Shown: positions 35,909 through 46,859 of the stretch, one piece after another
How positions within the stretch are numbered: the stretch's first letter is position 1
How the letters are laid out: the number at the start of each line of letters is the position of its first letter
Assembly: GCF_902635505.1 (NCBI RefSeq)
Contig: NC_045426.1
Span: 393,130,138 to 393,194,137 of the forward strand
DNA: 64,000 bases
DNA from: Sarcophilus harrisii
Taxonomy: Eukaryota; Chordata; Mammalia; Dasyuromorphia; Dasyuridae
Direction: 5' to 3'
The notes under the pieces: generated by a model
Seen by the model: the letters and a program-made list of their open reading frames with translations, nothing else
Told to the model about the DNA's origin: nothing
Databases searched by the model: none
Position numbers and translations under genes: made by a program

Positions 35909-38024
35909 ATAATCATAGTAAAAATCAAAATATCGAAGACCATGTAGTCATTTCTAAAAATGAAGAAATATCTTTGAAAAGGTACAATACTCTTTTGTTC
36001 TAAAAATGATGTAAAATAAATATATATCATAGAATTCAAATATCATAGAAAGTAGTTCCTATTTAAAATCGAAGGCAATAGTCATATGAGTCGGGGATAC
36101 ACTACAACCTTTCTCAATAAATAGAAGAGTGAAGCAGGGATGCCCACTCTTCTTTCCATTATTTGATATAGTTCTATAAATGCTAGAAACACTACAGGAG
36201 GAAAAAAATAAAGGCACATAAGTAAGTAGGGGATAAATTTATTTCTACTTGATGATATGATAGTTTATATGGAAAATCTTAAGAAAAAAACAATGAGACA
36301 TTTAATAGTTTCAACAAAGTTGAAAACTATAAAATAAATTCTCAAAATTCAACATTTGTATATAATCATAATAAAATGCAAGAACCAAAAATAGAAAAAG
36401 ACTCATCATTCCAAAAAATATAAACTATCTGGGGATGAACCTACCAAAACACATAAAAGACTGTGTAAATTCAATTACCAAGTGTTCCTTAAATAAATTT
36501 TTTAAAAAATTCAAATAACTGGAGGAATAGTAAGTGCTAATGGCTAGACCATATCACTATAATAAAAATGACAATACTGCCAAAAATAACTTATACTTTT
36601 AATGTTATACCAATCAAATTTTAAAAAGGAATATGTTATAGAACTTGATAAAATTACAAAATTCATTTGCAAAAAAGTCTAGAATATTAAGGAAAATTAT
36701 GAAAAGAAGTAGGGATGGACAGGGAATAGTACTTCCAAACCTCAAAATATATTATAAAGTAACTGTCATCAAAATCATCTGGTGTTGGTTAAGAAATAGA
36801 CAAATCTGTAAAACAGACTAGAAACAAACAGAACTCAAAATGTCAGTATTTGATAAAGTGGAAAACATAAATTACTTAGGGAAAAAACTGTTTTTGATTA
36901 AAAAAAAACTTCTGGAAAAAAACTAGAAAGCAATCTGGCAAAAATTAGGTTTAGGCCAATACCTTATGCAATATTCTACAATAGATTCTAAATGGATAAA
37001 TGACCATATTGTTAAAAATCATGCTGTACAAAATTTAGAAGAGAAAATAGATCATATGCTTCTTACAGCTGTGGATGAGAAATATATTCTTAACCAAATA
37101 AGAAACAGAGACAAATACAAAAAATAAAACAGATCACTTTGATTACTTGAAAACTGAAAGACTTCTGCACAGATAAAATTAATGTACTTCAGGCAAGAAA
37201 ATAGTCAAATGGGAAAAAAATTTGTTTCAAATTTCTCTGATAAGGATTTGGTATCCAAGATATCTAAATAATTAGCAAAGGGATAAAAGATTAATAGCCA
37301 TTCTCCAACATATCAGCAATCAAAGGGCATGAGCAAATAATTCTCAAAAAGAATTGTAAAGTATTCACAATCACTAATATGAGAAGTGTAAATCAAAACA
37401 ACCATACCTCACACCTTGCAAATAGGCAAAAAATGCAAAAATGGCAATAATATTGAAGGGATTGTGGAATGATAGACATACTAATATTGTTGCTGAATTA
37501 GTGAAATGGTATAACCATTTTGAAAAGGAATTTGGGATTAAGCAAATAAAATGACTAAAATGTCCATAATCTTTGAACCAAAGACTCCATTACTGGGTTT
37601 GCAACCCAAGGAAACCACTGATGAGAAGGATGTCCTTATACACTCCAAAATATTTATACTAGCACTTTTTGTTACAGATAAGAATTGGAAACAATGAAGA
37701 CACATACATACATATCTCCAAATGAGAAATTTTTAAACAAATTGTAGTGCATTGATGTAATGGAATGTTACTATACTATTAAAAAATGAGGTATATGATA
37801 AATTCAGAGAACCATGAAAAAATCTATTGAACTGATACAGCATGAACAAACCAGAATCAATACAAAAACATACATAGTAACTACAATAATGGAAATAGAA
37901 AGAACAATACATCAAAAAATCAAAAGTAAATGTAATAAAACTATAAAAATCAACCAAGACTCAAACAATACTCTCAATCTATTCCATCGTGAAAGTGGGA
38001 GATTGACGCCTCATATGTTTTTGG

Positions 38025-38025
<1 letters not shown>

Positions 38026-38066
<41 letters not shown>

Positions 38067-38115
38067 CAGAGAGAGAGAGAGAGATAAATGTAGATATAGA
38101 TATAGATATAGATCA
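38026..38115. repeat. (TA)n-(GA)n-(TAGA)n compound repeat
   Basis: TA run of about 36 bases, GA x8, then 'gatataga' units, inside the L1 3'UTR. Confidence 0.9.
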
Positions 38116-38467
38116 CCTATTGGGTTTTTTTCTTTCTACCTTAAAAATTACTTATTATATAGTATGGCTGTTTGGGAGGAGGAGAAAAGGAAGGAATATT
38201 TGAGATAACTATGATGATGTAAGAAACAGAAAATATCCCTAAAAATTTATTTTTTAAATGACCCAAACCATTTTAATTTACCCTAGAATTCCAAGGAGAC
38301 ATAGTTGTTCTCTGTGGACCCAAATCATCAGTATGAGAAGATTTGGAGTTGAAGTTTGGAGTTGGAAAAAATGGATAAGAAAGTCTACACAGCTATGAAT
38401 TGACCTATTATCACAACACATTTTCCACTTCTTTAAGTCTAACAAATGAATGATATCTACAAAGGTG

Positions 38468-38629
38468 TCTCCAAAGCTATCAACTTAAAATCATACTTAT
38501 TTCCATCTCTATATATATCTAATGGTGCACGCTTACCTTTCTTTTGATTTAAAAATGAAATTGTACATCTCATTTGAGGGAAAAAGTATCCATGTAATTT
38601 AAAATGGGAAGTATTCCATACCAGAATGC
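38468..38629 (+). repeat. Direct repeat, copy 1 (unknown family)
   Basis: 162 bp that recur 1.74 kb downstream (40212-40373) in the same orientation, about 80% identical by eye. Shared words include 'ccaaagctatcaacttaaaa', 'tttcttttgatttaaaaa' and 'tccatgtaattta'. Neither flank is clearly shared. Confidence 0.85.
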
Positions 38630-38929
38630 TTTCACCAGTATTCTCAAAGTCAGGACCTGAGTTGACTTTTTAGGTCACATGGGCAAAGGTTAATGGCTCA
38701 TTCATAACCTTTAAATTGGAAACATATGCAAGACAAATTGGATAACTAAGACTTACTTTCATAACCCAAATTTAGACCAAAGGTTGAACTCAAAGCCCCC
38801 AAAAATCAAAAATTGAATCAAACAGATGAGGAATTGTTTGAGATTCCCAAAGGTAAAAAAGAAGCTATTCTGTATTAGCTATTTTGGTCATTTGAATGTG
38901 TAATCTTACATACACTCACTCTTCTATCA

Positions 38930-39215
38930 ATGAAATAACCTTTAACCTCCTAACTCATCCAGCTTGGCTTTCCTTGAGCCTTCAGGCACTTTCCATCTCA
39001 GTTCTTGATGAATTTTAATTTGCTTTTAGTCTGTTTTTAACATATGCAGTTATCTTTTTCTAATGTCTTGATTATATTCCCAACCCCACCACTCTTCCTT
39101 TAGATTGAAAACTTTTGAAGATCATTAAGCATTTGGTTTTCTAATTCTGTTTTTGTATTTTATTAGACCTTTACTCTCTGGAAACAGTGCATGATCAATA
39201 AATGTTGACTAATCA
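38930..39215 (+). repeat. L2 LINE 3' end
   Basis: 'tttagattgaaaacttttgaagatc', 'ttctgtttttgtattttatt', 'aacagtgcatgatcaataaatgttgactaatc': decayed but ordered L2 3' end; upstream C/T-rich part fits the ORF2 end. Confidence 0.7.
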
Positions 39216-39219
39216 ACAA

Positions 39220-40205
39220 TGTGATGTGTTAAATCACTTAATAATTTCATTGATCATAATGTATTCATCAATACTCCAATAATATCCTTATTGATTTTAT
39301 TGATTTGTCACCTTTGAGGATACAAGTTCCAATTTATCTATACCTTCCCATACTGAGTTGCCTGGGGCAAGACATTCATACAACAAACAACAAGTAAAGC
39401 TCAGAGTTCTGTTGAAATGAACATATAGCTGCTCAACCTTGAAATCTATATTTTAAACTATATGTCTAAGGTTGTGCCTTTTCTGAGAGCAGAAACCAGG
39501 TTTATGTGTAAATTGCTTGTTTGAAATTTATAACACATTTTTGGTCAGAAACTACATTATAAATAGTAGATAGTTTCCCTGGATAAAACAAAAAAGTTCA
39601 TTTAACCCGTAAAATAGCTGAGTCTGGTACAAGAAGCATGGGTAGAAGAAAGCATTTATGTGTTATATGTGTTTATGTGTGATCTCATTTATTACAAAGT
39701 TAATATATCCTATAGAGAAAAAAATCATTTAACATTAAAAATATATGCATTTATCATAATCACTGACACTTATGTTCTTGAACTAGATCTGTTTCTGTGG
39801 GGAACCTCCCAGGGAGGACCACATCTATCAATGTATATTGATGCAGTGCAACTGCAAATTATCTTCTTAAAGTTATAGTTAACTAAATTTAGAGTATTGA
39901 AGAGGACTTGTCAAAAAAACTGAGAGTCACTAAATACTATTCAGGCCATCTTCACTGTAAGACTAGTTTTTTATTCACTCTTCATGCTACCTCTTGACCT
40001 TTGTATGTTGCACTTTTAAGTTTGCAAAATATTTTACAGTGCTATTAAGCAAAGATAATTATTTGCCAATCTTTCTAATTCTGAGACTGTTACACGAGAT
40101 AAAGAGAGACATAGACAGAGACAGAGAAAGAATAGAAATATATACATTTATAGATTTTGTACTGAGTATGCACATATGCATATGTGTATAATGCATGTAT
40201 CTATA
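39220..40205. other. Unassigned stretch
   Basis: No recognised repeat except short purine-rich 'agagacatagacagagacagag' at about 40105-40130. Short frames at 39660 and 39994 have no known motif. Confidence 0.35.
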
Positions 40206-40211
40206 CAGATC

Positions 40212-40373
40212 TTTCCAAAGCTATCAACTTAAAACCACATTTATTTCCATCTCTATTATGTATGTAATGAGGGACTTCTATCTTTCTTTTGATTTAAAAA
40301 ACAAAGTTGTACACCTCATTGGAGGGGAAAGTGTCCATGTAATTTAGAATGGGAAATAACCCATACCAAAATG
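40212..40373 (+). repeat. Direct repeat, copy 2 (unknown family)
   Basis: Partner of 38468-38629. The two copies are the same overall length, with small compensating indels. See the matching finding. Confidence 0.85.
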
Positions 40374-40443
40374 AAGTATTTAACCTGAAAATGACACTAA
40401 GACTGGGGATTCCTTTCATGTGTATATGTATGTATGTATAATA

Positions 40444-40698
40444 TGTGGCAGGTAGATGGTATAGTGCAATCAGGCTTGAAGTTAGAAATATTCATCTTCC
40501 TGAATTTAAATCTGACCTTAAATATTTACTAACAACGTGACACTGGGCAAATCACTTATCTCTGTTTGCCTCAATTTCCTCAACTGTTAAATGAGCTGGA
40601 GAAGGAAATGAAAAACCACTCAAATTTCTCTCACCCCCCCAAAAAACAACCTAAAATAGAGTTACAAAGAATCAGACTTGACTGATCAATAACAACTA
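40444..40698 (+). repeat. MAR1/WSINE-type SINE
   Basis: 'tggcaggtagatggtatagtgcaatc', 'gacactgggcaaatcacttatc', 'ctcaatttcctcaactgttaaatgagctggagaagg', and the tail 'agaatcagacttgactgatcaataacaac'. Confidence 0.9.
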
Positions 40699-40699
40699 T

Positions 40700-40790
40700 G
40701 TATTCATATATATGTGTATGTATGTATATGCATTTATGTATGTATATATTTATATATATACATATGTAAATAGATAGGAAGATAGTTTAT
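40700..40790. repeat. (TATG)n/(TA)n low-complexity run
   Basis: Follows the MAR1 tail directly; probably grew from it. Confidence 0.85.
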
Positions 40791-40802
40791 AACTTAAAAA
40801 TT

Positions 40803-41595
40803 GATTATCAAGCATTTATTAAATGCTCAATATATTCCAGGCACTGGGGAAAGGCAAAAATTAAATTTCCTGCTTTCCAGAAGTTAACATCCTGTAGTAG
40901 GAGACATATAGACATATAAATATTCAAAAAAAGAGAAACAAAGATAAAGTAATTTGGGGGACAGCCACTGTAGCTGAAAAGGAGTGAAAAGGTTTCATAT
41001 CAAGAATAACCTTGAATTGATCCTGTGATAGAAACTAGGGACTCTAAGAAGTAGAGGGTCAAAGGGAATGCATTCTAGGCATGGGAGATGTGAAAGATAG
41101 AAGCTAATGCATTAAGAACAGCAAAAAGGCTAATGTGGTTGGACTAAATGGAATATAAAGGGGAGTGAGGCACAATAAGCCTGGAAAGAGAGATTGGAGT
41201 TGGATTGTTAATGAGTTTCAATGTTAGACTGAGGAATTTGTATTTTATCTTAGAGGTAAGGGAAAACCCCATTGAAGTTTATTATTTACTGAACAGGGAA
41301 ACAATATGGTCAGAATGGTAATTTCAAAATATCATTTGTCATTTGCATGGAAGATATATTAGAAAAGAGAGACTTGAAGAAAGGAAAAGTTAAAAGGCAA
41401 TTGTAATAGTTCAGGGGAAGGGTAACATGGGCCTGAACCAGGATACTGACTAGGAAAAGGAAGATTTGGCAAAAAAAAAAAAATAGTTCTGTAAGATAAA
41501 AGAGTGAGGAGTCAAGGTTGATGTGAATTTCAAATCTTAGTGACTAGAAGAAAAGTAAAATTGAGAAGGAGAAGGGATTTCAAAGAGAACTAATG
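40803..41595 (-). repeat. L2 LINE, antisense, about 0.8 kb
   Basis: Terminus 'caagcatttattaaatgctcaatatattccaggcac', then 'atgcattctaggcatgggag', 'gactgaggaatttgtattttatc', 'caattgtaatagttcagggg', 'gggcctgaaccagg', 'agagtgaggagtcaaggttga'. All are inverted L2 blocks in order. An A run (41468-41481) interrupts it. Confidence 0.92.
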
Positions 41596-41616
41596 ATCTC
41601 TTTTTTTTCATTTTTA

Positions 41617-41673
41617 GTCATCTATCTATATAAGTGCATGCATATGTATACACATATACACTATATTTCTATC

Positions 41674-41707
<34 letters not shown>

Positions 41708-41708
41708 A
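41617..41708. repeat. (CTAT)n/(TA)n/(CA)n microsatellite
   Basis: Mixed run ending in CA x14. Confidence 0.9.
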
Positions 41709-41935
41709 AAGCATGTATAGGTATTTAAATTGGAGGTGGCACCTTGAAAATATGTGCAAATGTGCTTAAAGGGGTCATTTCAGGGTACTGAGGAAGTATC
41801 ACTCTTACTGGTGATAGAACAGTAAGAGTTGTGAAAGGGAGTGACCCTCCTTCAATTGTCTTTTTCTTTTCTTCCAAGCTACTGATCATGTCAGTCTATT
41901 TTAAATGATTCTTGGAAGGATAGAAGGTGGCAACT

Positions 41936-42155
41936 GACTAGATGAATGGATAGACAGATGAATAGATAGATAAGTAGATAGATAGATAGATAGACAAACA
42001 GACATAGATATAGATGGATGGAAGGATGGATAGATAGATAGATGGATAGGTAGGTAGGTAGGCAGGCAGGTAGGTAGGTAGGTAGGTAGGAAGGAAAGGT
42101 ATGTAAGTAGATAGGCAGGTAGATAGATAGATGGATGGACAGAGTAGATGATATA
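41936..42155. repeat. (TAGA)n-(TAGG)n tetranucleotide array
   Basis: About 220 bp of imperfect tetranucleotides: TAGA-rich ends and a TAGG/CAGG-rich centre (42047-42090). The Tyr/Ser/Leu-rich open frames on the minus strand are artefacts of the repeat. Confidence 0.95.
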
Positions 42156-43680
42156 TGCATGTATATGTATGATATGCTTACATATGTGATGTGTATAAAC
42201 ACTTATATACATGAATACAAGCTTACTGACTGCATGAGGGGCAATCAGAAATGATGAAATAATGAAAGCTCCAACTACAAAGTTGAAAGAATACTATGAG
42301 ATTGAGCCTAGAATTGAAAGGTTACCATAGGTCAAAATGAGTGGTATGAGGTGACCTTTTGGCAAATCTTTACTCACAGGTTTAATGTGGGAACTGATCA
42401 TAATTGTTCTCTCATACTACTACAAACAGGAGAAGCAGAAAGACAGGAAACTCATAACTAAGGGAGCATCATGTACATCAGAAAAGTACCCCTTCTTTAC
42501 ACAAATTGGTTGGCTCTTCAAATGTGTTCTATTCTGTATAGGCCCTTTTGGTTCACTTTATCCAGTCTATAAATTTGCTCTTAAATTATGTTGTATTATG
42601 TCAAAGGACTCTTGATTTACTTTAGTTTATTCATCTCTCCTTGGTTAAAATATCTGCAGATTTATCAACTAGAACTAGCTTGGGGATACTAGTCTAAAAT
42701 GCCTCAGTCTGTCTGTAATCTCCTATGGAGACAATACCTCTGTATCTATCTTTCACTTCATTTTGAGGCAGAATCTTTCTCTCAGTTTCTATTCAGACTT
42801 ATTAATCTGCCCAAACTTCAATATATGCAGATAGCATTGAACATTCAACAAGGATTAGCAGCCTTTAGTTTTCTTCCTAAAAGAAAATAAAGTAAACCAA
42901 AGAAAACAGAGAAAGGGAAAGAGAGAAGTTGATAGATATGGACAGTCAATGCTGAGTGCTGCTAATCATTGAAGAATCAACTTTTCCTGCCTTGCATTCC
43001 TTCCCTCTGTGGGAGACAAAGAAACCCAAAGGAATTAGTCAAGTTAACAGGAATTGCTCCCTTCCCTAACTCAGTCACAGTAAAATGGAATGTCTCTGAA
43101 GGAACACGTGGGTCTTGGGTCATCTCACCAAACAGAATTCACCTCAGTATTCACCTCACTTCTCCCCTGAAGCAACAGCAACAAGCAATAATGGTGTCCC
43201 AGAGAAGGAGATTAGTAAGTAAATCACTGGGAAACATGGTCTAAGATGGAAGGTGACTCATACACTTCAACCTTTAATTTATCTCCAATCTTTCTCCCAG
43301 AAATATTCACAAAGCAGTCCTTGAATTGCTAGTTTCAAATCCATCACTAGCTACAAGATCTTAGGGTAGTATCTGCTGAAACATCTCATCTCCATGGTAA
43401 CATGAATTACACATAAATATATGTATTCATATGCAAGTTAATATTTTAAAATATTCTTCATCCTATTTAAGATACCCTTTATGTTGTGCCCTAGACAACT
43501 GCCTAATCCTGGTGGAGTATGGATTATAAGTACTAGGACAAGTCCTGGGTCCTAGATGCAAGGAAGAAGGCAGGCTAACGGGGAATAAAAAAGGTTCCCC
43601 TTAATTGGGTTCAGGGTACACCCTTGACTTGGACTTTAGTAAAACATGATTTCTTTTTTCAGAAAGAAAAATAGAAAAAG
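42156..43680. other. Long unassigned stretch, likely single-copy
   Basis: About 1.5 kb without a repeat family I recognise. Open frames at 42385-42615, 42699-42890 and 42969-43244 are 63-91 codons but share no domain, and each lacks a convincing coding context. No exon is proposed. Confidence 0.35.
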
Positions 43681-43684
43681 AAAT

Positions 43685-43792
43685 TGGAGGATTATAGTTT
43701 GGGGTTTAACATGAGGAAAATTTCCTAATGACTGGAGTTGGCTTAATACTAGAATGTATTTCTTCTTAAGATAATGAATTCACCCTCACTTT
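43685..43792 (+). repeat. CR1/L3-type LINE 3' fragment
   Basis: 'catgaggaaaatttcctaatgactggagttggcttaatactagaatg...gaattcaccctcac' follows the CR1-class pattern 'gaaaaacttcctaacaattagagctgtccaaaagtggaatg...gtgagttcccc'. Confidence 0.65.
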
Positions 43793-44035
43793 TGTAGTTG
43801 TTATTCAATCTTTCAAGCACATCTGACTGCTCATGACCCTATTTGGGGTTTTCTTGGCAAAGATATGAGAGTGGTCTGCCATTTCCTTCTCCAGATAATT
43901 TTACAAATAAGGAAACTGAGGCAAACAGAATTAAGTGATTTTCCAGAGTCACACAGTTAGAAAGTATCTGAGGTCAGGTTTGAATTCATAAAGATTAGTC
44001 AGGAAGACTTATCTAGTCTTACCTAGTCAGGTCTG
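43793..44035 (-). repeat. MAR1/WSINE-type SINE, antisense
   Basis: 'ttcaatctttcaagcacatctgactgctcatgacccta', 'ggttttcttggcaaagatatgagagtgg', 'ggaaactgaggcaaacag', 'cagagtcacacagttag'. Confidence 0.92.
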
Positions 44036-44160
44036 GTACCTGAACATGATTCTCTATTAAAAATTCTTAGATTTAGATTTAGAAAATTAAGTTTTAATTC
44101 TCAATCTCACTAAGTGATCAAGACAGTTTTATAAAATTTTAGACTTTGCTGTGGTTTAAA

Positions 44161-44345
44161 TCAGTGGTCCTCAAAGTGTAGTCCAAAAAATTGTTAGGGT
44201 CTCTGAAACCCTTTCAGAGGGTCTACAAATTCAAAATTATTTTTTATTTCTAATATAGTAAATAGCTATAACAAAATTCTTTGAACAGATCCTTCCTAAA
44301 GTTTAAAGTTTAAACCAACTATCAATATCTTATGCAGAATTGTAT
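44161..44345 (+). mobile_element. hAT-Charlie-like DNA transposon fragment
   Basis: 'cagtggtcctcaaagtgtagtcc', 'agggtctctgaaaccctttcagagggtctacaaattcaaaatta' follows the Charlie/MER1-type start (cagtggttctcaaagtgtggtcc...). Only the left end is clear. Confidence 0.65.
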
Positions 44346-44655
44346 GACTCCAGCCTTTGCAAAGTGATCAGGATACCAGATGGACATCTTAAAGTAAAGC
44401 AGTTGACCCCAGTTAAGGAGGAAGTAGTTTTGATGCTCTCTCTCCATAACTTTGAATCATGTAGAGTACCAAAGCCAAGGCCAACTCAAGCCTAGCCAAG
44501 TAGAATCAATTCTTCAGCCCATGTATACTATCTCTTACATTAAAGAATGTATAAAGACAACAGAACCAACTACCCCGTATAAGTTCAAGTCTCTTATTTA
44601 CCTGTGTGTACCTTGGCCAAGTCATAACATTTAGAGATGGAAGCAATTCTAGTTA
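44346..44655. other. Unassigned stretch
   Basis: No family recognised; a 60-codon frame (44452-44634) without known motif. Confidence 0.3.
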
Positions 44656-44659
44656 AATA

Positions 44660-44870
44660 TAACTCACATATGTGTATGTTTTAAAACTTACAGACTGCTT
44701 TCCTTGCAACAACTCAGTGAGCTGTTCTGGGAATTATTATTATCCCCATTTAACAGATAAGAAAACTAATGCTCAGAGAAAATAATGCTTTGTTAGAAAT
44801 AATGTAAGAGCTAGGATTTCAAAACAGCATTTACACTCCGTGTTTTGTTCAACACATTAGGCTACCTACT
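44660..44870 (-). repeat. MIR SINE, antisense
   Basis: 'ttttaaaacttacagactgctttcc', 'attattattatccccatttaacagataagaaaactaatgctcag', 'agagctaggatttcaaa'. Confidence 0.85.
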
Positions 44871-44885
44871 CATCTAATTTGAGGG

Positions 44886-45035
44886 TGTCAAATTCAAATA
44901 GAAATGGATCCCAGTAGGTTCATATTGACTTTAAAAATCACAAATTAACATTATCCATTTTGTATTGTATTTTTATTTATTTTGTTAAATATTTTCCAAC
45001 TACATTTTAATCTGATATGGGCAACAAGTTTGACA
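44886..45035 (+). mobile_element. Short hAT-like element, copy A
   Basis: Left end 'gagggtgtcaaattcaaatagaaatgg' and right end 'caagtttgacacttctgg' are inverted repeats (gtgtcaaa...tttgacac). The middle 'ttgtatttttatttattttgttaaatatt' matches, inverted, the copy at 52838-53090. Confidence 0.75.
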
Positions 45036-45056
45036 CTTCTGGATCCATTCTGCTTT

Positions 45057-45190
45057 TGTTTAATAAACAAGGAAATTGAGCTCCAAAGATTAACTTGACC
45101 TAAATCACACAGGTAATAAATTACAGAAGAAGGACCTTTCCTAATCCAGGTCATATGACTCCAAACCTCCTGTTCTTTTTATTGCATTCT
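45057..45190 (-). repeat. MIR SINE fragment, antisense
   Basis: 'taaacaaggaaattgagctcc', 'aaatcacacaggtaataaa', 'atccaggtcatatgactccaaacc'. Confidence 0.75.
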
Positions 45191-45384
45191 CTGAATCTGT
45201 TTCTATTTACAAAATTATAATCATAATATTGTTGATAGCTGGATGGCCATGAAGACTAAATGAGATGAAATATGTGAGAACTTTGAAGAATTTAAGAATT
45301 CTGTTCAATGCAATGACTAACCACAATTTCAAGTGATGAAACATGCTACCACTTTCTGTCAAATTTGTTGCTGATGAAAACACA

Positions 45385-45530
45385 TACACGTATATATGTA
45401 TATACACATGTGTGCACATATGTGTAAGTAGATTTTTTGTGTATATACAAACACATATATGTATATTGTATATATATATATATACATACATATATAATGT
45501 ATATATATGTATGTATACACATTTGGAAAT
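45385..45530. repeat. (TA)n/(TG)n low-complexity run
   Basis: Alternating purine/pyrimidine run with several TATATG units; produces Ile/Tyr/His-rich false frames. Confidence 0.9.
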
Positions 45531-45576
45531 TACCAATACAAAAATTTGTTTTATTTGACTTTGCATATTTTATTAT

Positions 45577-46013
45577 GAGTTTACTCTTTCTTTTCCTCTC
45601 CCTCCTCCTTTCACTTCCTTCTTTCCTTCTTTCTCATTTCCTTTCTACTGTCTTTCCATGATTTCTCACATTTTTTCCTTTTTTTCCTTCCTTTTCTTCT
45701 TCCTTTCTTTCATTCCTTCTGACTGGCTCTCCCTATCTTGCCTGGGCTGGACATAGAAGGACCTCTCGTGGTACTGATACCAAAACTGATGAACAGAGAA
45801 AGTTTAATTTGTTTTCTTTTCTTAATCTATATTAATTTGTTCCTTTTGGTGCTTCCTGGTAGTCCTCTGCTCCTGAGGGCTCACCATATCTGTACTGAAC
45901 TTAACATGAATGTACAAATGGTTATTGTCCTACTAGTTCATAATTTCCAAATGCAAGTAACCGCCAGCCTTAGTCTTTCCAGTAACAGAAATTATAAGAA
46001 TGTGTCATCATGA
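45577..46013 (-). pseudogene. RN7SL (pseudogene): 7SL (SRP) RNA retropseudogene, antisense
   Basis: From 45733 to 46013 the plus strand follows the reverse complement of 7SL RNA along its whole length. Landmarks in order are: 'ctatcttgcctgggctgg' (7SL 3' Alu-like end), 'ctgataccaaaactgatgaacag', 'ggtgcttcctggtagtcctctgctcctgag' and 'gctcaccatatctgtactgaactta' (S domain), then 'cagccttagtctttccagtaac' (5' Alu domain). The T/C-rich stretch 45577-45729 is in the right place for the decayed poly(A) tail. About 30% diverged by eye. 7SL is the RNA of the signal recognition particle; this copy is a dead insertion. Confidence 0.8.
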
Positions 46014-46104
46014 TTTGTTTTTCTTTCTTTTTCAATGTGGGTGGGAAAGAATGAGGAAAGTAAGAGGGAGGAAAGGTAGATTTTTGTTACTTCCTCAGTG
46101 AACC

Positions 46105-46270
46105 TAAATTCAAATCCCAATTTTGTGGGATTTGTGGGATTCAAAATCCCTTTTTTGCTTTTGTGGCTTTGAGCAAAACATTCAACCTTTATAGACTTCA
46201 TTTTCTATGTATATAAAATGAAGGTGTTGGACAAGAGAATTTCTAGTTCTAAATCTGTGAATCTTCCAAT
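46105..46270 (+). repeat. MIR-like SINE
   Basis: 'cctaaattcaaatcccaattt', 'gagcaaaacattcaacctttatagacttcattttc', 'aaaatgaaggtgttggacaagagaatttctagttctaaatc'. Confidence 0.75.
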
Positions 46271-46429
46271 CCCAAGCACTTCTAATCCCCAGGCATCCAG
46301 TTCTTCTTCTGTGGTAGTCTTAAGAATATTTGATGCATTTATATTCATACTAAGCAGGGGACTGGTAGGCTACCTCCTATTTTTAAAAAAAGCATATTTG
46401 GACTTCTTCCTCCTCAGTTTCTCATGGCC

Positions 46430-46625
46430 TTCTCCCAGAAATTACATTTCATCTGGTATTTAACTTTTCATACATGTATTAACCACTGCCATTCCCAAAT
46501 AGAATCTAAGTTACTTGAAGAAAGAGCCATGATCTTTGCAAAAAAGATCCCAAATGTCCAGCACAATATCTGCTACATATCTGACTTGATAGATACTCAG
46601 TAAATATGTTTTTCAATTTAATGGA
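46430..46625 (+). repeat. L2 LINE 3' end
   Basis: 'aatagaatctaagttacttgaagaaagagcc', 'gtccagcacaatatctgctacatatctgacttgatagatactcagtaaatatg'. Confidence 0.75.
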
Positions 46626-46859
46626 TTGAAAATTGATAGAATTGAATGAATCTTTGTGTCTTTCTAACTTTCTAATATAGTGTTTGGCACAAAATAGCTA
46701 ATGTAGGAAGGAAAGGGTAAAAAGTGGATCTCAAGGGGAAGGAGAAGGGATCAGGATCAGTCCAAATTAATTTTATTGTTTTAGCAATTCCTGGAAAAAA
46801 AAAATCTCTCAAGAGACTTAGATTGGCAACTATTGTGAAATCTCAAATCTTAAAAACTT

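Larger units (their letters stand above)
33740..37990 (+). pseudogene. L1 ORF2 remains (endonuclease / reverse transcriptase)
   Basis: Order of landmarks: 'cttaactttgcaagtgaatggatta' (ORF2 start), 'ttataagaaacacattta' (endonuclease), 'aaaactaaaagctggttctttgaaagg' and 'ggtttaggccaatacc' (reverse transcriptase flanks), 'gaagcagggatgcccactc' (RT palm region), 'gaaatttgtttcaaatttc', then the C-terminal 'tactgggtttgcaaccc'. Hundreds of stops and shifts; two insertions. It resembles human L1 ORF2 in order and spacing. Confidence 0.75.
30974..38256 (+). mobile_element. Old, nearly full-length L1 LINE with two nested insertions
   Basis: The whole L1 plan can be followed on the plus strand: a 5'UTR-like part (to about 31386), ORF1 remains (31387-32400), an inter-ORF purine/G-rich part (to about 33740), ORF2 remains (endonuclease, reverse transcriptase and C-terminal parts, 33740-37990), and a 3'UTR to 38256 ending 'aaaaatttattttttaaa'. 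Two later elements lie inside (33898-34129 and 35635-35908). All frames are heavily interrupted, so it is inactive. The 5' border is uncertain. Confidence 0.85.
45285..46095 (+). mobile_element. Retroposon (L1-like) 3'UTR, split by a 7SL pseudogene
   Basis: The left part (45285-45576) has 'gactaaccacaatttcaagtgatgaaacatgctacc' and 'caaaaatttgttttatttgactttgcatattttatta'. The right part (46014-46095) continues with 'tcaatgtgggtgggaaagaatgaggaaag'. Between them lies the 7SL copy. TA/TG microsatellites (45385-45530) lie in the left part. The family assignment is uncertain. Confidence 0.5.

Noticed and set aside
41891-42212. Two 103-codon Tyr/Ser/Leu-rich open frames on the minus strand
   Set aside because: They are readings of the TAGA/TAGG array in two frames.
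42385-43244. Possible multi-exon host gene from frames of 63-91 codons
   Set aside because: No recognisable domain, no consistent splice sites between them and no codon pattern; I could not support an exon.
43560-43680. Possible LTR between the unassigned block and the CR1/L3 piece
   Set aside because: Only a poly(A)-like word and a GC-richer patch were seen; no ends could be defined.
45207-45661. Open frames rich in Ile, Tyr and His
   Set aside because: They come from TA/TG low-complexity DNA in both directions and run into the decayed tail of the 7SL copy.
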